A stretch of 64,000 bases of DNA from Amblyomma americanum (GCF_052857255.1 NC_135504.1:138583121-138647120); one strand, 5' to 3'; shown: positions 39,463-49,617, numbered from the stretch's first letter. A program made the numbers and translations. The notes: generated from the sequence alone by a model not told the origin.

Positions 39463-41917
39463 TTGCGAGTTCTGCAGTGGAGCTGTCGCTCTATTCTTTC
39501 CGCTTTCACAGATTTACACTGCATTTCTACCCAGCTTAATCCGGATGTCATAATTCTGCAAGAAACGTGGCTTTCAACCGACAAACATTTTCATATCAAA
39601 AATTACCGTTCATTTCGCCTAGACCGCCAGTCAAGAGGCGGAGGTTTACTAACTTTAGTCTCTTCAAAATTTTGCAACAGGGATATGGTATCTTTTCAAC
39701 AAATGTCTCCTGACTGTGAGATTTTGGCACTAGACTTTGTACTTCCTGGGTGCTCTCCATTTTCAATAGCAAATTGTTATTTCCCCAATGGAGTCCAGGA
39801 TGTTAGACCTCTGGACTTGTTACTCGCTAACTGTAAAACCCCAGTTTTCGTGGCTGGGGACTTCAATTCTCACCATGTGTCGTGGGGTTTTAGGACTAAT
39901 ACATGCGGCAAGCGCCTTTGGGACTGGGTTTCTGATCACAACTTGATGTCTTAAATACAGGATCGGCCACTTATCTTCGCTCACACACTCAATCTGTTTT
40001 AGATCTCACGTTCATTAGCCATGGAATTGGCGTAACGAATCGGTCGACTGTTGATAGCGGCACCTCAAGAGACCATATACCTATTCATTTTGATATCATA
40101 ATGTCGTGTTACTCCGGCGTCTTCTCAGTTGCGGTCACATGTAAATTATGACAGATTTCAGACGGCGTTGCGCTCTGCCCTTGCTTCAGTGTCTAACATC
40201 GCCGAAGTCCACCAGTCAGCAAACATATGTCTGGCTATAGAGGAAAGCCGTAAAAAGTCGGAGTTCCTGGTGAGGCCAACAAAAGGGAATTCTAACTGGT
40301 GGAATGCGGACTGTACAAGAGATTACAGGCGGAGGAAGGCAGCATGGAAAAAGCTTCTTCATAACCAATGCCCGAATAACTGGAGTGATTATAAATTTAT
40401 TGCAGCCACCTTTAAACACACAGTTTCTCGCGCAAAGGAAAAATTTAACTCAGAACACTTCGATTGTCTATCAAAGGCGGGCAACCGACGTGCACTATTC
40501 GGTTTTCTACGGTCTAGGAAACAGCTCATGTCCTCTCATAATTTTCAGTCATTAGTTATGTCACCTGTAGAAGCTATCCAGGCGGTTGAATTAATTGCCA
40601 CAGGCCTATAAAAGCGGTTTTCGTCTTTACTACATTTGCGCCCATTGTTGTTTGCACCAGTCGTGCCAAATGATAATTCCTCACAAGTAAATCTATCAGA
40701 GCTTTCACAAGTTGTCCAGAGATTGCCAGCTGCTGCTCCTGGTCCTGATGGTGTTACTACAAAGATGCTCAAGATTCTATTTAAGAGTCTCCCAACTCCT
40801 TATTGCACCTAATAAACTACTCTCTCAAACACGCTTGGATACCTTCTGAGTGGAAACTGTCCAAGGTGATCCCTTTACTTAAAACTCAGGGTGGAGGCTA
40901 TGAATTGGATAATATTAGGCCAATTTCGTTAACATCAAACGTGGTAAAGTTGATAGAAAGGGTGTTACTAATTCGGGTGTCAGCCATTGTGGACCGCAAA
41001 ACTATACTCAGCCCGTGCCAACTCGGTTTCCGGACACGGTGTTCGATATGGAATGTACATGCTGATCTTGACAGCAGAATTCTCCTTGCTCGTCGTCAAC
41101 GCCTGGTCGCGCCTTTGGTTACGTTAGACGTCGCCAAAGCTTACGACAGTGTAGAACACTCCATCCTGATACATAGGCTATAGTCTCTGCAACTTCCAGA
41201 TTATATAGTTGCATGGATATCTGCATTTCTTTATAACAGGGAATTCTTTTGCGTCCATAATGGTGTTCATTCAGAGAGGTACAGACAAACGCGAGGAGTA
41301 CCACAAGGGGCTGTTCTTTCTCCTGTGCTCTTTAATATTCTGTTGAACTTAATTCCTCTCCACCGCCATGTACGCACTTACGTCTATGCGGACGACATTG
41401 CGTTTTTTGCTGCTGCGCCGGATATACATTCTCTGTATGCTCTGTTGCAGTCATATTTGAATGCACTTGAGCACTGGTTGAGCGCATTACACCTGAAGTT
41501 AAATGTTGGCAAGTGCGCCACTCTTGTTTTCCCTCTATTCACTACTGTAGTGGTCTCTCTCACTTGCCAGTTAAAAATAATACCACAGGTTCAATCCCTA
41601 AAATACCTAGGGGTCATTTATGACAACAAACTCACCTGGCGACCTCACATTGACCATGTCGCAGCGAAAGGGGCTCGTGCCGTGGGCATGGTATGGAGAT
41701 TATGCCATCACCGGTACGGCATGCGCGGAGATGCGCTATTAATGATCTACACTGTGTATGTCAGGCCAATTTTAGAATTTGCATCAGTGTTGTTTTCACG
41801 CTCGGCTACATATAAACTTCGCCCTCTCGTCCTTTTAGAGAGGGAAGCACTTCGCATGTGCTTCGGCCTTCTAAAATTTGTGGCTATCAATGTGCTGTAC
41901 CTTGAAGCCCGCATTCC
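39463..41917 (+). pseudogene. LINE A: AP endonuclease and RT
   Basis: 39463-39954 encodes VLQWSCRSILSAF, VIILQETWLS, RGGGLLTLV, VAGDFNSHHVSWGFR: the endonuclease up to DFN. After a frameshift at about 39955, SRDHIPIHF is the SDH-type motif (altered to RDH). 40129-40610 is the linker. RT: WKLSKVIPLLKT, NIRPISLTSNVVKLIERV, VTLDVAKAYDSVEHS (about 41120), GVPQGAVLSPVLFN, VYADDIAFF (about 41385), LKLNVGKCATLVF, LKYLGVIYDNKLTW. Stops at about 40610 and 41184. The thumb ends at the Gypsy insertion. Confidence 0.88.
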
Positions 41918-41922
41918 GTCTC
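41918..41922. repeat. 5-bp TSD of Gypsy-A, left copy
   Basis: GTCTC; the partner is 46360-46364. LINE sequence reads GCATTCC-GTCTC-TTATC across the empty site, in agreement with copy B near 49311-49325. Confidence 0.85.
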
Positions 41923-42777
41923 TGTCACGGAGCTCTCTGGAGAACACTCGGACTGAAAGAATGGACTAGGCGACGGGTGTACCCGTACAAACGCACATTT
42001 AATACACCCTACGTGGCACACACATTAGTACACAAAACTAACAAAACTAACACAAAACACAAAGACTATAAATACACACGACCCGGGCACACTGCTACTA
42101 GCGTCTACTACTAGTGTTCTACTATTAGCGGTCGTGTTCGATGTGGCTGTGGTGTTGTATGGATCCAGTAGGCGGCGTCGAGGCGGCGTTCGCCATGCTT
42201 GGGCTGGCATCGCTGGCGGCGTTCGACGCGCTTGGGCTGGCGTCGCTGGCTGCGTCGTACATGCTCCAGGTCCAAGTGCCCGTAAAGGTGAAGCCGGTGT
42301 CGTTGGCGTGGGGGCACCACCCGGATGGGTGGCAACAGCGCTGGAGACACCCCTGGCCGTAGCAGGTGGTAGAGTCCTCTGTTGACTCCCCCGGAACGGC
42401 CTCAGGGATGGCAGGAAGTCCACGATGCGGAGTCGTAGAACACGAGCTCACCGGAGCAGTAGCCGGCGTCGCTCTCTTCCAGCCGATGTGTCCCTGACCT
42501 GCCAGAGCCTCCGCTTCTCTGCTGTTTTCCCCCTGTGCCTCGCTCTCGCTAGCCCTTTTATAGCCTCGGTGTTAGTCCACGTAAGCCTTGTCGTCGTCTT
42601 CTTTTCTTCTTCACCAATCATCGTTCTCCACGTCACCGTATGCTTCTCCACCAATCATCTCTCTCCACCTCAACGAATGCTTCTTCTTCCTCTTCTTTAT
42701 TGTTCGGTTAATTCGCGTGGTCTTATTCACACCTTTTTCCTTTACAGTTTAATTTAGGCTCCTTAATATATGTGACA
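41923..42777 (-). repeat. Gypsy-A 3' LTR
   Basis: 855 bp, TGTCACGG...TGTGACA in plus orientation. It contains a short GC-rich tandem (about 33-bp units, GGCGGCGTTCGCCATGCTTG / GGCGGCGTTCGACGCGCTTG, 42172-42250). It is close to the other LTR but with scattered substitutions and small indels, for example around 42130-42160. Confidence 0.93.
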
Positions 42778-42792
42778 AGGGCCCCCTCTCTC
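42778..42792 (-). promoter_or_regulatory. Gypsy-A polypurine tract
   Basis: The minus strand reads GAGAGAGGGGGCCCT immediately before the 3' LTR; such tracts prime plus-strand DNA synthesis. Confidence 0.75.
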
Positions 42793-43230
42793 AAGAGTTT
42801 TTCCATGAAAAATTGCTCACGTCATCCTCATCTTCAAGCCATCCAGCCAGCCGGCTATTTTCTGAGCGATTCTGAACCCCGCACACACCACACCGCAGAG
42901 GTGCAGCACGCACCAAACGCACACCACTAAGACAGCACACCAAATTGCGTTTCCAGAACACTAACACACCACTGCCGCTGTCCGCACAGAGTCCTTAATA
43001 AACATGTTCGCGTCCACAACACACTCCCTTGTATAATCACATAACACCAACAACAAAAACAACAAGATAAATCCCAGAGATATATTAACACAGCAACAAC
43101 AACAACAAATCAACTACAACACCAAAAAGTTGCATTCCAGAGATACCTAGAGCTCTTCAGTTGGCTCTACTCATGTAGTCCGCTCCAACGTTATCTTGTG
43201 TCTTCATTGAAATTTCGGTTTATTAGTACC
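42793..43230. other. Gypsy-A non-coding internal end
   Basis: About 440 bp between the end of the fused ORF and the polypurine tract, rich in CAACAA repeats, with no pol motif. In a complete element the rest of integrase and the RT (either order) would be somewhere in or next to this interval. Confidence 0.7.
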
Positions 43231-44559
43231 TCATCCCACCCCCACAGTGTCAATAGCCACTCTTTGAAGCGGTAGGTCGATGGCTGGCATCTTACCCAGA
43301 GGTACGCGATCAAATCTTCCCTTCGGAACTGTGCGCTGGCACACATCACATGAGCGAACAAAGCGCTTAACGGCACTCTGAACACCCGGCCAAAAGAACT
43401 CCTCGGTAATCCTAGACACCGTTTTTTGAACACCCTGGTGTCCGGCCATAATGGCGTCATGTCCTAAGCGTAGCACGGTCTCTCGCACATCTCTCGGTAA
43501 CACCGGCTGTTGGACACGCCTTCCTGAACTAAATATGCATTCCCTGTGCAGAAGACCATTTACCAATTGATATTCGAATGACGTCTGACTCTTCTTTCTT
43601 TTCATTCTTTCCCCGACTGTTTCGAAGCAAGCCTTCAAGCTCGGGTCTTCCTTTTGCCTAATTGCAATTTCGCCCGGTGTTACGCTCAGGCACATCGCAC
43701 TTGGAGTAGAGAGCGGACGCTGCGTTGCTCCGGCTGTCGCTTGAGCTCTTGTCTCCACTGCCGACGAGAAACTGACTGCACCCGTCTGAGCTGTCGCAGG
43801 CCTTTCCTCCTTTGGATGTTCTTCAACGTCGAGCATCCTCCACTCGGGATCGGTGTCTTCGACACCTCTTGCACCCGTAATGTTCCCCAAGATGAGATCG
43901 TAGATGGGTTGGTCTACGCATTTTGCCACTACCTGCCCAGTATAATATGGCGTGGACACTAAAATCCTGGCTTCAGGAAGGTACCTTATTGTGCTGTCTA
44001 CCAGAGTGACGGCCGACGCTTCCCCTGTAAGATCCTCGTCCTTCACCAGGCTTCTACGAACCAAGACTGTGTTAGCTCCGCTGTCTCTAAGCACCAATAT
44101 AGGACGGTCCCCTATTTGCCCAACCACCACTGGCATTGCTGCTTTCGACTTGGGTGTTCCACTCACTGCCTCATTTTCCAGCGGCGTTTGCTCTGCTTTC
44201 AGCTCTGGAACTTCGGGTGGCGTGACAAGTTCTACCCTTGAGTCGACAACGCATGCAGCTCGGTCCTGCGTTCTGTATCGGCACTCATCCAGAGTATGAC
44301 CCCTCCTCTTACAACCTTGACACACAACCTGTGTTTTCTGGGCAGCGCTACTAGTCCGACAGTCAGCTGCAAGGTGTCCCACCTTGCCGCAGAGAAAACA
44401 CCTTACTGGCTCCTTAGACGCACCGCCATAAGTTCTTGGTTTTGCCGCATCTGTCTCTAGGACCTTTTGGGTTTCCTCCTTTGCCATACTCAAATTTCTT
44501 AGCCCTTGAGCCTCGAGAAATAGGTCTGCGGTGTCGGCGAACTCTTCTAATGAACACAA
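43231..44559 (-). CDS. Gypsy-A ORF: zinc knuckles, aspartic protease, integrase zinc domain
   Basis: 442 codons, open. Residues 1-25 (CSLEEFADTADLFLEAQG) are the last helix of a SCAN-like gag domain. Two knuckles: CFLCGKVGHLAADC (about 54-67) and CQGCKRRGHTLDEC (about 80-93). Protease: LVLRDSGANTVLVRRSLV (about 155; D-S-G active site) with LILGNITG (about 228). Integrase N-terminal domain: LGHDAIMAGHQGVQKTVSRI + FFWPGVQSAVKRFVRSCDVC (about 375-415, the H-H-C-C set). The frame then ends 30 codons later at VAIDTVGVG, where an integrase core would start. So protease is followed directly by integrase with no RT between. Either an internal deletion, or an element of the Gmr1-like group, in which integrase precedes RT, cut off after this domain. 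Confidence 0.88.
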   Translation of the reverse strand: MCSLEEFADTADLFLEAQGLRNLSMAKEETQKVLETDAAKPRTYGGASKEPVRCFLCGKVGHLAADCRTSSAAQKTQVVCQGCKRRGHTLDECRYRTQDRAACVVDSRVELVTPPEVPELKAEQTPLENEAVSGTPKSKAAMPVVVGQIGDRPILVLRDSGANTVLVRRSLVKDEDLTGEASAVTLVDSTIRYLPEARILVSTPYYTGQVVAKCVDQPIYDLILGNITGARGVEDTDPEWRMLDVEEHPKEERPATAQTGAVSFSSAVETRAQATAGATQRPLSTPSAMCLSVTPGEIAIRQKEDPSLKACFETVGERMKRKKSQTSFEYQLVNGLLHRECIFSSGRRVQQPVLPRDVRETVLRLGHDAIMAGHQGVQKTVSRITEEFFWPGVQSAVKRFVRSCDVCQRTVPKGRFDRVPLGKMPAIDLPLQRVAIDTVGVG

Positions 44560-44569
44560 CTTTCTTTCC

Positions 44570-45401
44570 TTCAGGAATAGCGCCAGGTTTCAGCTGCAAC
44601 ACGCTAAAAATTCCTCTGTGACGAGCTTGTCACGCACCCCTTCAAAACTTTTTTCTGTGTTTGACATGTCAAGCCACCTATCAAAATAGTTGGATAGCCT
44701 GCAGGAAAACTGCATAGCGGTTTCCGAATCCTCAGGTTTCGCGGTGCGAAATCTCTCACGAAAACCCTCCGCCGTAAGCCTGAATCTTTGGAGGAGTGCC
44801 TTTTTGACTTTCTGTAGTACATGGAATCAGCAGTAGGCATCCTTCCAAAAACATTCAGCGCCTCTCCGATTAAACACATGCTCTATGCCTTGGCCCATTC
44901 ACAGCACTCCCAGCCTTGCCCCAAAGCTATCCGCTCGAATCGTTGCAGATATGCATCCAAATCATCTCTCTTGTCATCAAAAGGAGCCATCAGCTTCCTT
45001 GAGCAAACTCTGGCCGGTATAGGAGATTCTGTACCCGCTAAGGAATGCTGATCATTGTCCGTGATCTCCTCATATCCTCCCGCGACATGCGCCTGTTTCC
45101 ACAAAATACACTCCTTCTCCCGTTCTATCCTTCTTTTCTCCTGTTCTTCTGCCTCGCGAGCTCTTCTCTCTGCCTCGCGAGCTCTTTTCTCTTCTCGCTA
45201 TTCCGCCTCGCGAGCTCTTCTCTCTGCCTCGCGAGCTCTTTTTGCCTCGCGCTCTTCTCCTTCACGAGCGTCTGCGCGTGCTTGCGCCCTTTCCTCTCTC
45301 TGCCTTTTTGCCTCTTCTTTCTCCTCCTCAAAGAGACGCATCGCCTGTTCCTTGCTTAACCCTAGCTTGAGCGCCAGCTCTAACGTTTTTGCCAAGTCCA
45401 T
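44570..45401 (-). pseudogene. Gypsy-A gag (coiled coil, SCAN-like), broken
   Basis: A start at 45401 gives MDLAKTLELALKLGLSKEQA, then a Glu/Arg-rich coiled coil (REAERRAREAE repeats) interrupted by a stop at about 45198. After it FDDKRDDLDAYLQRFERIAL (about 44970) and WECCEWAKA, an in-frame TAG at about 44886, LIGEALNVFGRMP, then in a shifted frame RFRLTAEGFRERFRTAKPED (about 44770) and FDRWLDMSNTEKSF. This order matches SCAN-like capsid domains of Gmr1-type Gypsy elements. Two stops and at least one frameshift. Confidence 0.8.
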
Positions 45402-45467
45402 ACTTTCTGCCGTCGAGAGATCGGAAAATTCCGAGACAAAGCGAAAAAGAAAAACGAAATGTATCCT

Positions 45468-45482
45468 GGCACAGGCTCGCCA
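45468..45482 (-). promoter_or_regulatory. Gypsy-A candidate primer-binding site
   Basis: TGGCGAGCCTGTGCC on the minus strand, eight bases inside the 5' LTR (45491-46359). It begins with TGG, as expected for pairing with a tRNA 3' CCA end. Which tRNA cannot be told by eye. Confidence 0.5.
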
Positions 45483-45490
45483 CTTATCTT

Positions 45491-46359
45491 TGTCACGGAT
45501 CTCTCTAAAGAACACTCGGACTGAAAGAATGGACTAGGCGACGGATGTACCCACACAAACGCACATTTAATACACCCTACGTGGCTCACGCACTAGAACA
45601 CAAAACTAACAAATCTAACACAAAACACAAAGACTATAAATACACACTACCCGGGAACACTGCTACTAGCGTCTACTACTAGTGTTCTACTATTAGCGGT
45701 CGGCGTTCGTGCTTATGGTTGGTTCGGTGTCGCTGCGGCGTTGTATGGATCCAGTAGGCGGCGTCGAGGCGGCGTTCGCCATGCTTGGGCTGGCGTCGCT
45801 GGCGGCGTTCGACGCGCTTGGGCTGGCATCGCTGGCTGTGTCGTACAAGCTCCAGGTCCAAGTGCCCGTGGAGGTGAAGCCGGTGTCGTTGGTGTGGGGG
45901 CACCACCCGGATGGGTGGCAACAGCGCTGGAGACACGCCTGGCCGCAGCAGATGGTAGAGTCCTCTGTTGACTCCCCGGAACGGCCTCAGGCACGGCAGG
46001 AAGTTCACGATGCGGAGTCGTAGAACGCGAGCTCACCGGAGCAGTAGCCGGCGTCGCTCTCTTCCTGCCGATGTGTCCCTGACCCGCCAGAGCCTCCGCT
46101 TCTCTGCTGTTTTCCCCCTGTGCCTCGCTCTCGCTCGCCCTTTTATAGCCTCGGTGTTAGTCCACGTAAGCCTTGTCGTCGTCTTCTCTTCTCCACCAAT
46201 CATCTTTCTCCACGTCACCGTATGCTTCTCCACCAATCATCTCTCTCCACCTCAACGAATGCTTCTTCTTCCTCTTCTTTATTCTTCGGTTAATTCGCCT
46301 CGTCTTCTTCACACCTTTTTTGTTTAGAATTTAATTTAGGCTCTTTAATATATGTGACA
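45491..46359 (-). repeat. Gypsy-A 5' LTR
   Basis: 869 bp, the direct-repeat partner of 41923-42777, with the same TGTCACGG and TGTGACA ends. On the minus strand it would carry the promoter; no clear TATA box was chosen. Confidence 0.93.
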
Positions 46360-46364
46360 GTCTC
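46360..46364. repeat. 5-bp TSD of Gypsy-A, right copy
   Basis: GTCTC, partner of 41918-41922. Confidence 0.85.
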
Positions 46365-47513
46365 TCTTATCACGACTTCAATTTTTAACTGTGCAAACTT
46401 ATCTCAGGATCTATGAATCCCATTTCCACCGTTCCCAAAGCATTTTCTGTTCTCAGACGGCCTCCTTTTTGGTGTCCCCTGGTCTCGTTTCAATTCCCCT
46501 CAGGTAGTGTTTGTGCCAAGATTACTTCAGCCTTTAGATGTAAACATTTATGATATCCTTCCTGCGCTTCGCAATGGGCCCGCTATCCACATTGTTTTCG
46601 ACGACATATCCCCAAAAAATGCAAAACATTTGCCACCGAGTATTCTAAATGGTCTTCTAGAAGATCATCTGAGGACCCTCTGAGGATCATCTGAGGATCG
46701 CAATGCAATGAAAAAGCAGGTGTGGGAATATTTTGCTCGCATTTAGACTGGTCCTTTTCACTGCGCCTTCCAGATTTCACCCCTATTTTTCAAGCAGAGT
46801 TTCTAGCAGTTGTACTTGCTCTACGCAAGCTAGACCCCTCTATTACAGCAGTTGCAGTAATTACTGACTCTTTATCTTTGTGTTCGTCCCTCGCTGCACA
46901 TGTTGACGGTCCCATTTTAACAAATTTCTTATCCCTACTTCCTCCGCATTTGAGCCTTGTTCATTTAGTATGGGTTCCCGGTCACAGCAGTGTGGCAGTA
47001 AATGAGATTGCTGGCAATCTAGCAAAGGCTTCCCTCAGCGGCCCCTTGTTGCCAATCATCCCGGCTACAGCCTATATTACAGCATCTAGATTTCGGCGAC
47101 GTGCGTTTTTAAGCACGCAAGACACATCACTTTTAACATCGGCGGATTATGAGCGCCTTAAAAAATATTGGAACATGAAAATTTGTTGCCCTCGGCAGCT
47201 TGAAGTATCACTGACGAGGCTGCACTGCCGCATCCCCCCTCTAAATTTCTATTTACACAAGTCGGGTTTGGCGCTCTCTCCCCTTTGTGCATTTTGCCGT
47301 GAGCCTGAATCTATAGAACATTTTTGGCTGTATTGTCGCCGATTCAACTCTCTGAGAAAAGGGTTGCTGGAGGAGCCCTTGCAGCATCTTGGCCTTAGTT
47401 TGAGCAGCCCGCTCTTGCTATCATTTGGCGCCACCACATTTGGGTTCAGCCGCAGATCTGTTTGTACCGCTGTTCTAAATTTCCTGATCGAATCTCACCG
47501 ACTGCCTTGCTAA
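46365..47513 (+). pseudogene. LINE A: RNase H and C-terminal Cys/His motif
   Basis: The LINE resumes at TCTTATCACGACTTC. From 46722 the frame is open to 47513 (263 codons): FQAEFLAVVLALRKLD (Glu motif), VITDSLSLCSSL (Asp motif), LVHLVWVPGHSSVAVNEIAG (fourth motif; N-E-I-A-G instead of NE-xAD, so the last Asp is Gly), then CAFCREPESIEHFWLYC (zinc-finger-like) near the end. The first RNase H Asp lies upstream, where frames break around 46690-46720 (a short tandem GATCATCTGAGGA there). Confidence 0.88.
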
Positions 47514-47777
47514 GTGTTCAAACTTTTCTTTTCTTTCAATTATTACATTTTGACTAAATCATTATTATTTAATCCCTCTCTTTATTATTATTCTTAAAAT
47601 TTTAAAATCAAAACTCTCATTCCTTTTCTGTTCATGACGAAAAATTCACCGGTGTTGCGCTCCCACGTGCTTTTCCTTTTTGTTAACTGCGTTCAGGTGA
47701 ATAGCCACCCGATTCTTGGCCGATCCCCCAGTGTGGGTATGTGCCATCTTTTGATAGGCTAACAACAACAACAACAT
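47514..47777 (+). repeat. LINE A 3' UTR and (AAC)n tail
   Basis: It contains the module GAATAGCCACCCGATTCTTG + GCCGATCCCCCAGTGTGGGT + ATGTGCCATCTTTTG, repeated at 51660-51735 and, inverted, at 21510-21580, and ends in AACAACAACAACAAC. Confidence 0.85.
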
Positions 47778-48468
47778 CAGCATGTGCATTTCATCACTGT
47801 CGCATTTTAACGAAGCATCTAACAAGGATCTGGAGCATGATTTTGCAGGAGGAGCGCAACGAGAAGCGCTAAGGCACAGGTAGAAGAGGCCACAAAGAGC
47901 CACCTTATACTTAGCCAATCGTTCTCAGAGCGGGTAGCCAATGGGTCCCAATCACCTCTCTCCCACCCTTGAGATCCGCTGGTCCTTGTAGTTATTGGCT
48001 GCCTTTTGCTTGTGGAAAAGCTCGTGCGGTGCGCATTGCGCTGGTCCTCGATAAGGAATGCACATGCGCATCTTAAGAGTCGAATTCTCCTTGCTTGTCG
48101 TGAACGCCTGCACGCTGTTTTGGTTACGATAGACGTTTTCAAATCTTACGACAGTGTAGAGTACACCCTGATATATAGGTTGAAGTTTCTTCTGTTTCCA
48201 GATTATTTAGTTCCTTGGATATCTGCATTTCTATATACAAGACAATTATTTTGTCTTCATAGCAGTGTTCATTCAGAGGTACAAACAAAGCATACGTATA
48301 CTGCAAAGAGCGGTCTTTTCTCTTATGCTGTTTAATATTCTGATCAGCTCCATTCCTCTTCATCGCAATGGTCGCATCGCTATGGTCAGTGCGGACGACA
48401 TTGCGTTTTTTGCGAATGCGCCTGATATTCATTCCCTCTATGATCAGTTGAAACCATATTTGAGTACT

Positions 48469-48706
48469 GGGGCCGCCGCGGTGGCTGAGTGATTATGGCG
48501 TTCGGCTACTGGCCCGAAAGACGTGGGGTCGATCCCGGCCTCAATGGTCGAATTTCGATGGAGGCAAAATGCTAGAGGCCCGCGTACTGTGCGATGTTAG
48601 TGCACGTTACACCAGGTGGACGAAATTTTCGGAGCCCTTCACTACGGCGTCTCTCATAGCCTGAGTTGCTTTGGTACGTTAAACCCGCATAAACTAAACT
48701 AAACTA
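48469..48706 (+). repeat. Full-length Ruka-like SINE (+) in LINE B
   Basis: It starts GGCCGCCGCGGTGGCTGAGT (A box TGGCTGAGTGATTATGG), has GGGGTCGATCCCGGCC (B box), GTGCGATGTTAGTGCACGTT, ACCAGGTGGACGAAATTTTC, and a subtype-specific end CATAGCCTGAGTTGCTTTGG, (A)AACTAAACTAAACTA. Flanks CATATTTGAGTAC (48455-48467) and TACATTTGAATAC (48705-48717) are an imperfect 13-bp TSD, 11 of 13 matching. The 3' end differs from the AATTATTATT-ended copies elsewhere, so two SINE subtypes are present. Confidence 0.9.
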
Positions 48707-48994
48707 CATTTGAATACCCTTGAGCACTCGTTGAACCGCTTACACCTGGCGTTCAATGTTAACAACTGCGCTGTCCTTGTGTTTCATCTAGAGGATCCTG
48801 TTGTGGTCGCTCTTATATGTCAATTGCAGCACATACCCCAGGTTCAATTCCAAAAAAATCTAATTTATGACAACAAACTCACCTCGCGGCACTAAATTGA
48901 CCATGTAACGGTGAAAGGGGCACGTGCCGTTGGAATTTTACGTAGGTCGCGCAGTCAACGGTATGGTATGCGCAGATTTGTGCTTTTAATGATA

Positions 48995-49140
48995 AAATGG
49001 CCAGAATTGGGCCTAGTACGTGGGTCATGGTGGTTCAATGCGCTTAACTTTTCACAGAACCAGATGAAGACACAACACCTCTACCTCCGTGTTGTTGTGT
49101 CTTCAGCTCGTTCTTCAAAAAGTTAAGCGCGTTGAGCTGC
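48995..49140. mobile_element. Hairpin insertion in LINE B
   Basis: Absent from copy A (41741 region). Arms GCGCTTAACTTTT...GAAGACACAACA (about 49040-49077) and TGTTGTTGTGTCTTC...AAAAAGTTAAGCGC (about 49090-49130) are inverted, with about 12 bases between. Outside the left arm GAATTGGGCCTAGTACGTGG recalls the GTTGGGCTAGTTGGT head of the PLE-like insertions. The duplicated target is about TTAATGATA / ATAATGATT, imperfect. Confidence 0.75.
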
Positions 49141-49617
49141 TGATAATGATTTACATAGTGTATGTCCGGCTCATTTCAGAATTCGGATCTCTGTTGTTTC
49201 CAGGCTCGGCTACATACTCTCGTCCTCTTGGAGAGCACAGCGCTTCGTATGTGCCTTTGTCTGCCCAAATGTGTGGCTACCAATGTGCTGTACCTCGAAG
49301 CCCGCATTTCCCCGCTCTTATCTCGGCTTCACTTTATATGTTTGCATGCAGACTTACCTCAGAATCTATCAATCCCATGTTCATCATTCGCGATGCATTT
49401 TCTGTTGCCAGGCGACCTCCTTTTTTGGTGCCCACTGGCCTGGCTTTCATACCCCACAGGTTGTGTTTCTTCGAAAACTATTTCAGCCTTTAAAATTTCA
49501 AATTTATAACATCCTTCCTGCGCTAAGTAGCGGGTCTTCTGTTCAGATTGTTTTCGGCGACATTTTCCACCAAAATACAAAACCTTTTACCACCCTATAT
49601 TCTAAATGAACTATTAG

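Larger units (their letters stand above)
41923..46359 (-). mobile_element. Gypsy-A: internally deleted LTR retrotransposon
   Basis: Two direct LTRs (41923-42777, 855 bp; 45491-46359, 869 bp), both starting TGTCACGG and ending TGTGACA on the plus strand, flanked by the 5-bp TSD GTCTC. The internal 2.7 kb is read on the minus strand: primer-binding site, gag with coiled coil and SCAN-like region, zinc knuckles, aspartic protease, integrase zinc domain, then a non-coding end and a polypurine tract. There is no RT, RNase H or integrase core, so it is non-autonomous. Confidence 0.93.
39452..47777 (+). mobile_element. I-like LINE copy A, interrupted by a Gypsy element
   Basis: ORF2 starts at about 39463 and the 3' end with (AAC)n is at 47777; removal of the Gypsy insertion (41923-46359 plus one 5-bp TSD) gives about 3.9 kb. 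It has AP endonuclease, RT, RNase H and a C-terminal Cys/His motif but no ORF1, so it is truncated at the ORF2 start. Copies B (48040-51746) and C (53535-55440) are relatives. Multiple frameshifts. Confidence 0.88.
48040..49617 (+). pseudogene. LINE B: RT part
   Basis: Pieces of RT in shifting frames: HLKSRILLACRERLHAVLVT + IDVFKSYDSVEYT (about 48070-48165), FPDYLVPWISAFLYTRQLFC, MLFNILISSIPLHRNG, SADDIAFFANAPDIHSLYDQ (about 48392; catalytic ADD kept), LHLAFNVNNCAVLVF (about 48740), VRLISEFGSLLFPGSATY (about 49165), TNVLYLEARIS (about 49280). Broken by stops and by two insertions. Confidence 0.8.

Noticed and set aside
42141..42362. Open frames in the Gypsy-A LTRs (both strands, also 45709-46036)
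   Set aside because: They arise from the GC-rich ~33-bp tandem in the LTR, are present in both LTRs with indels, and encode Ala/Gly/Leu- or Pro-rich low-complexity sequence.
45055..45537. Ser/Ala-rich plus-strand frame opposite the Gypsy-A gag
   Set aside because: Shadow of the Glu/Arg-rich gag coiled coil on the minus strand.
48469..48540. A functional tRNA gene
   Set aside because: A and B boxes are present but the cloverleaf is not maintained and the SINE body follows directly; the same is true of the other heads.
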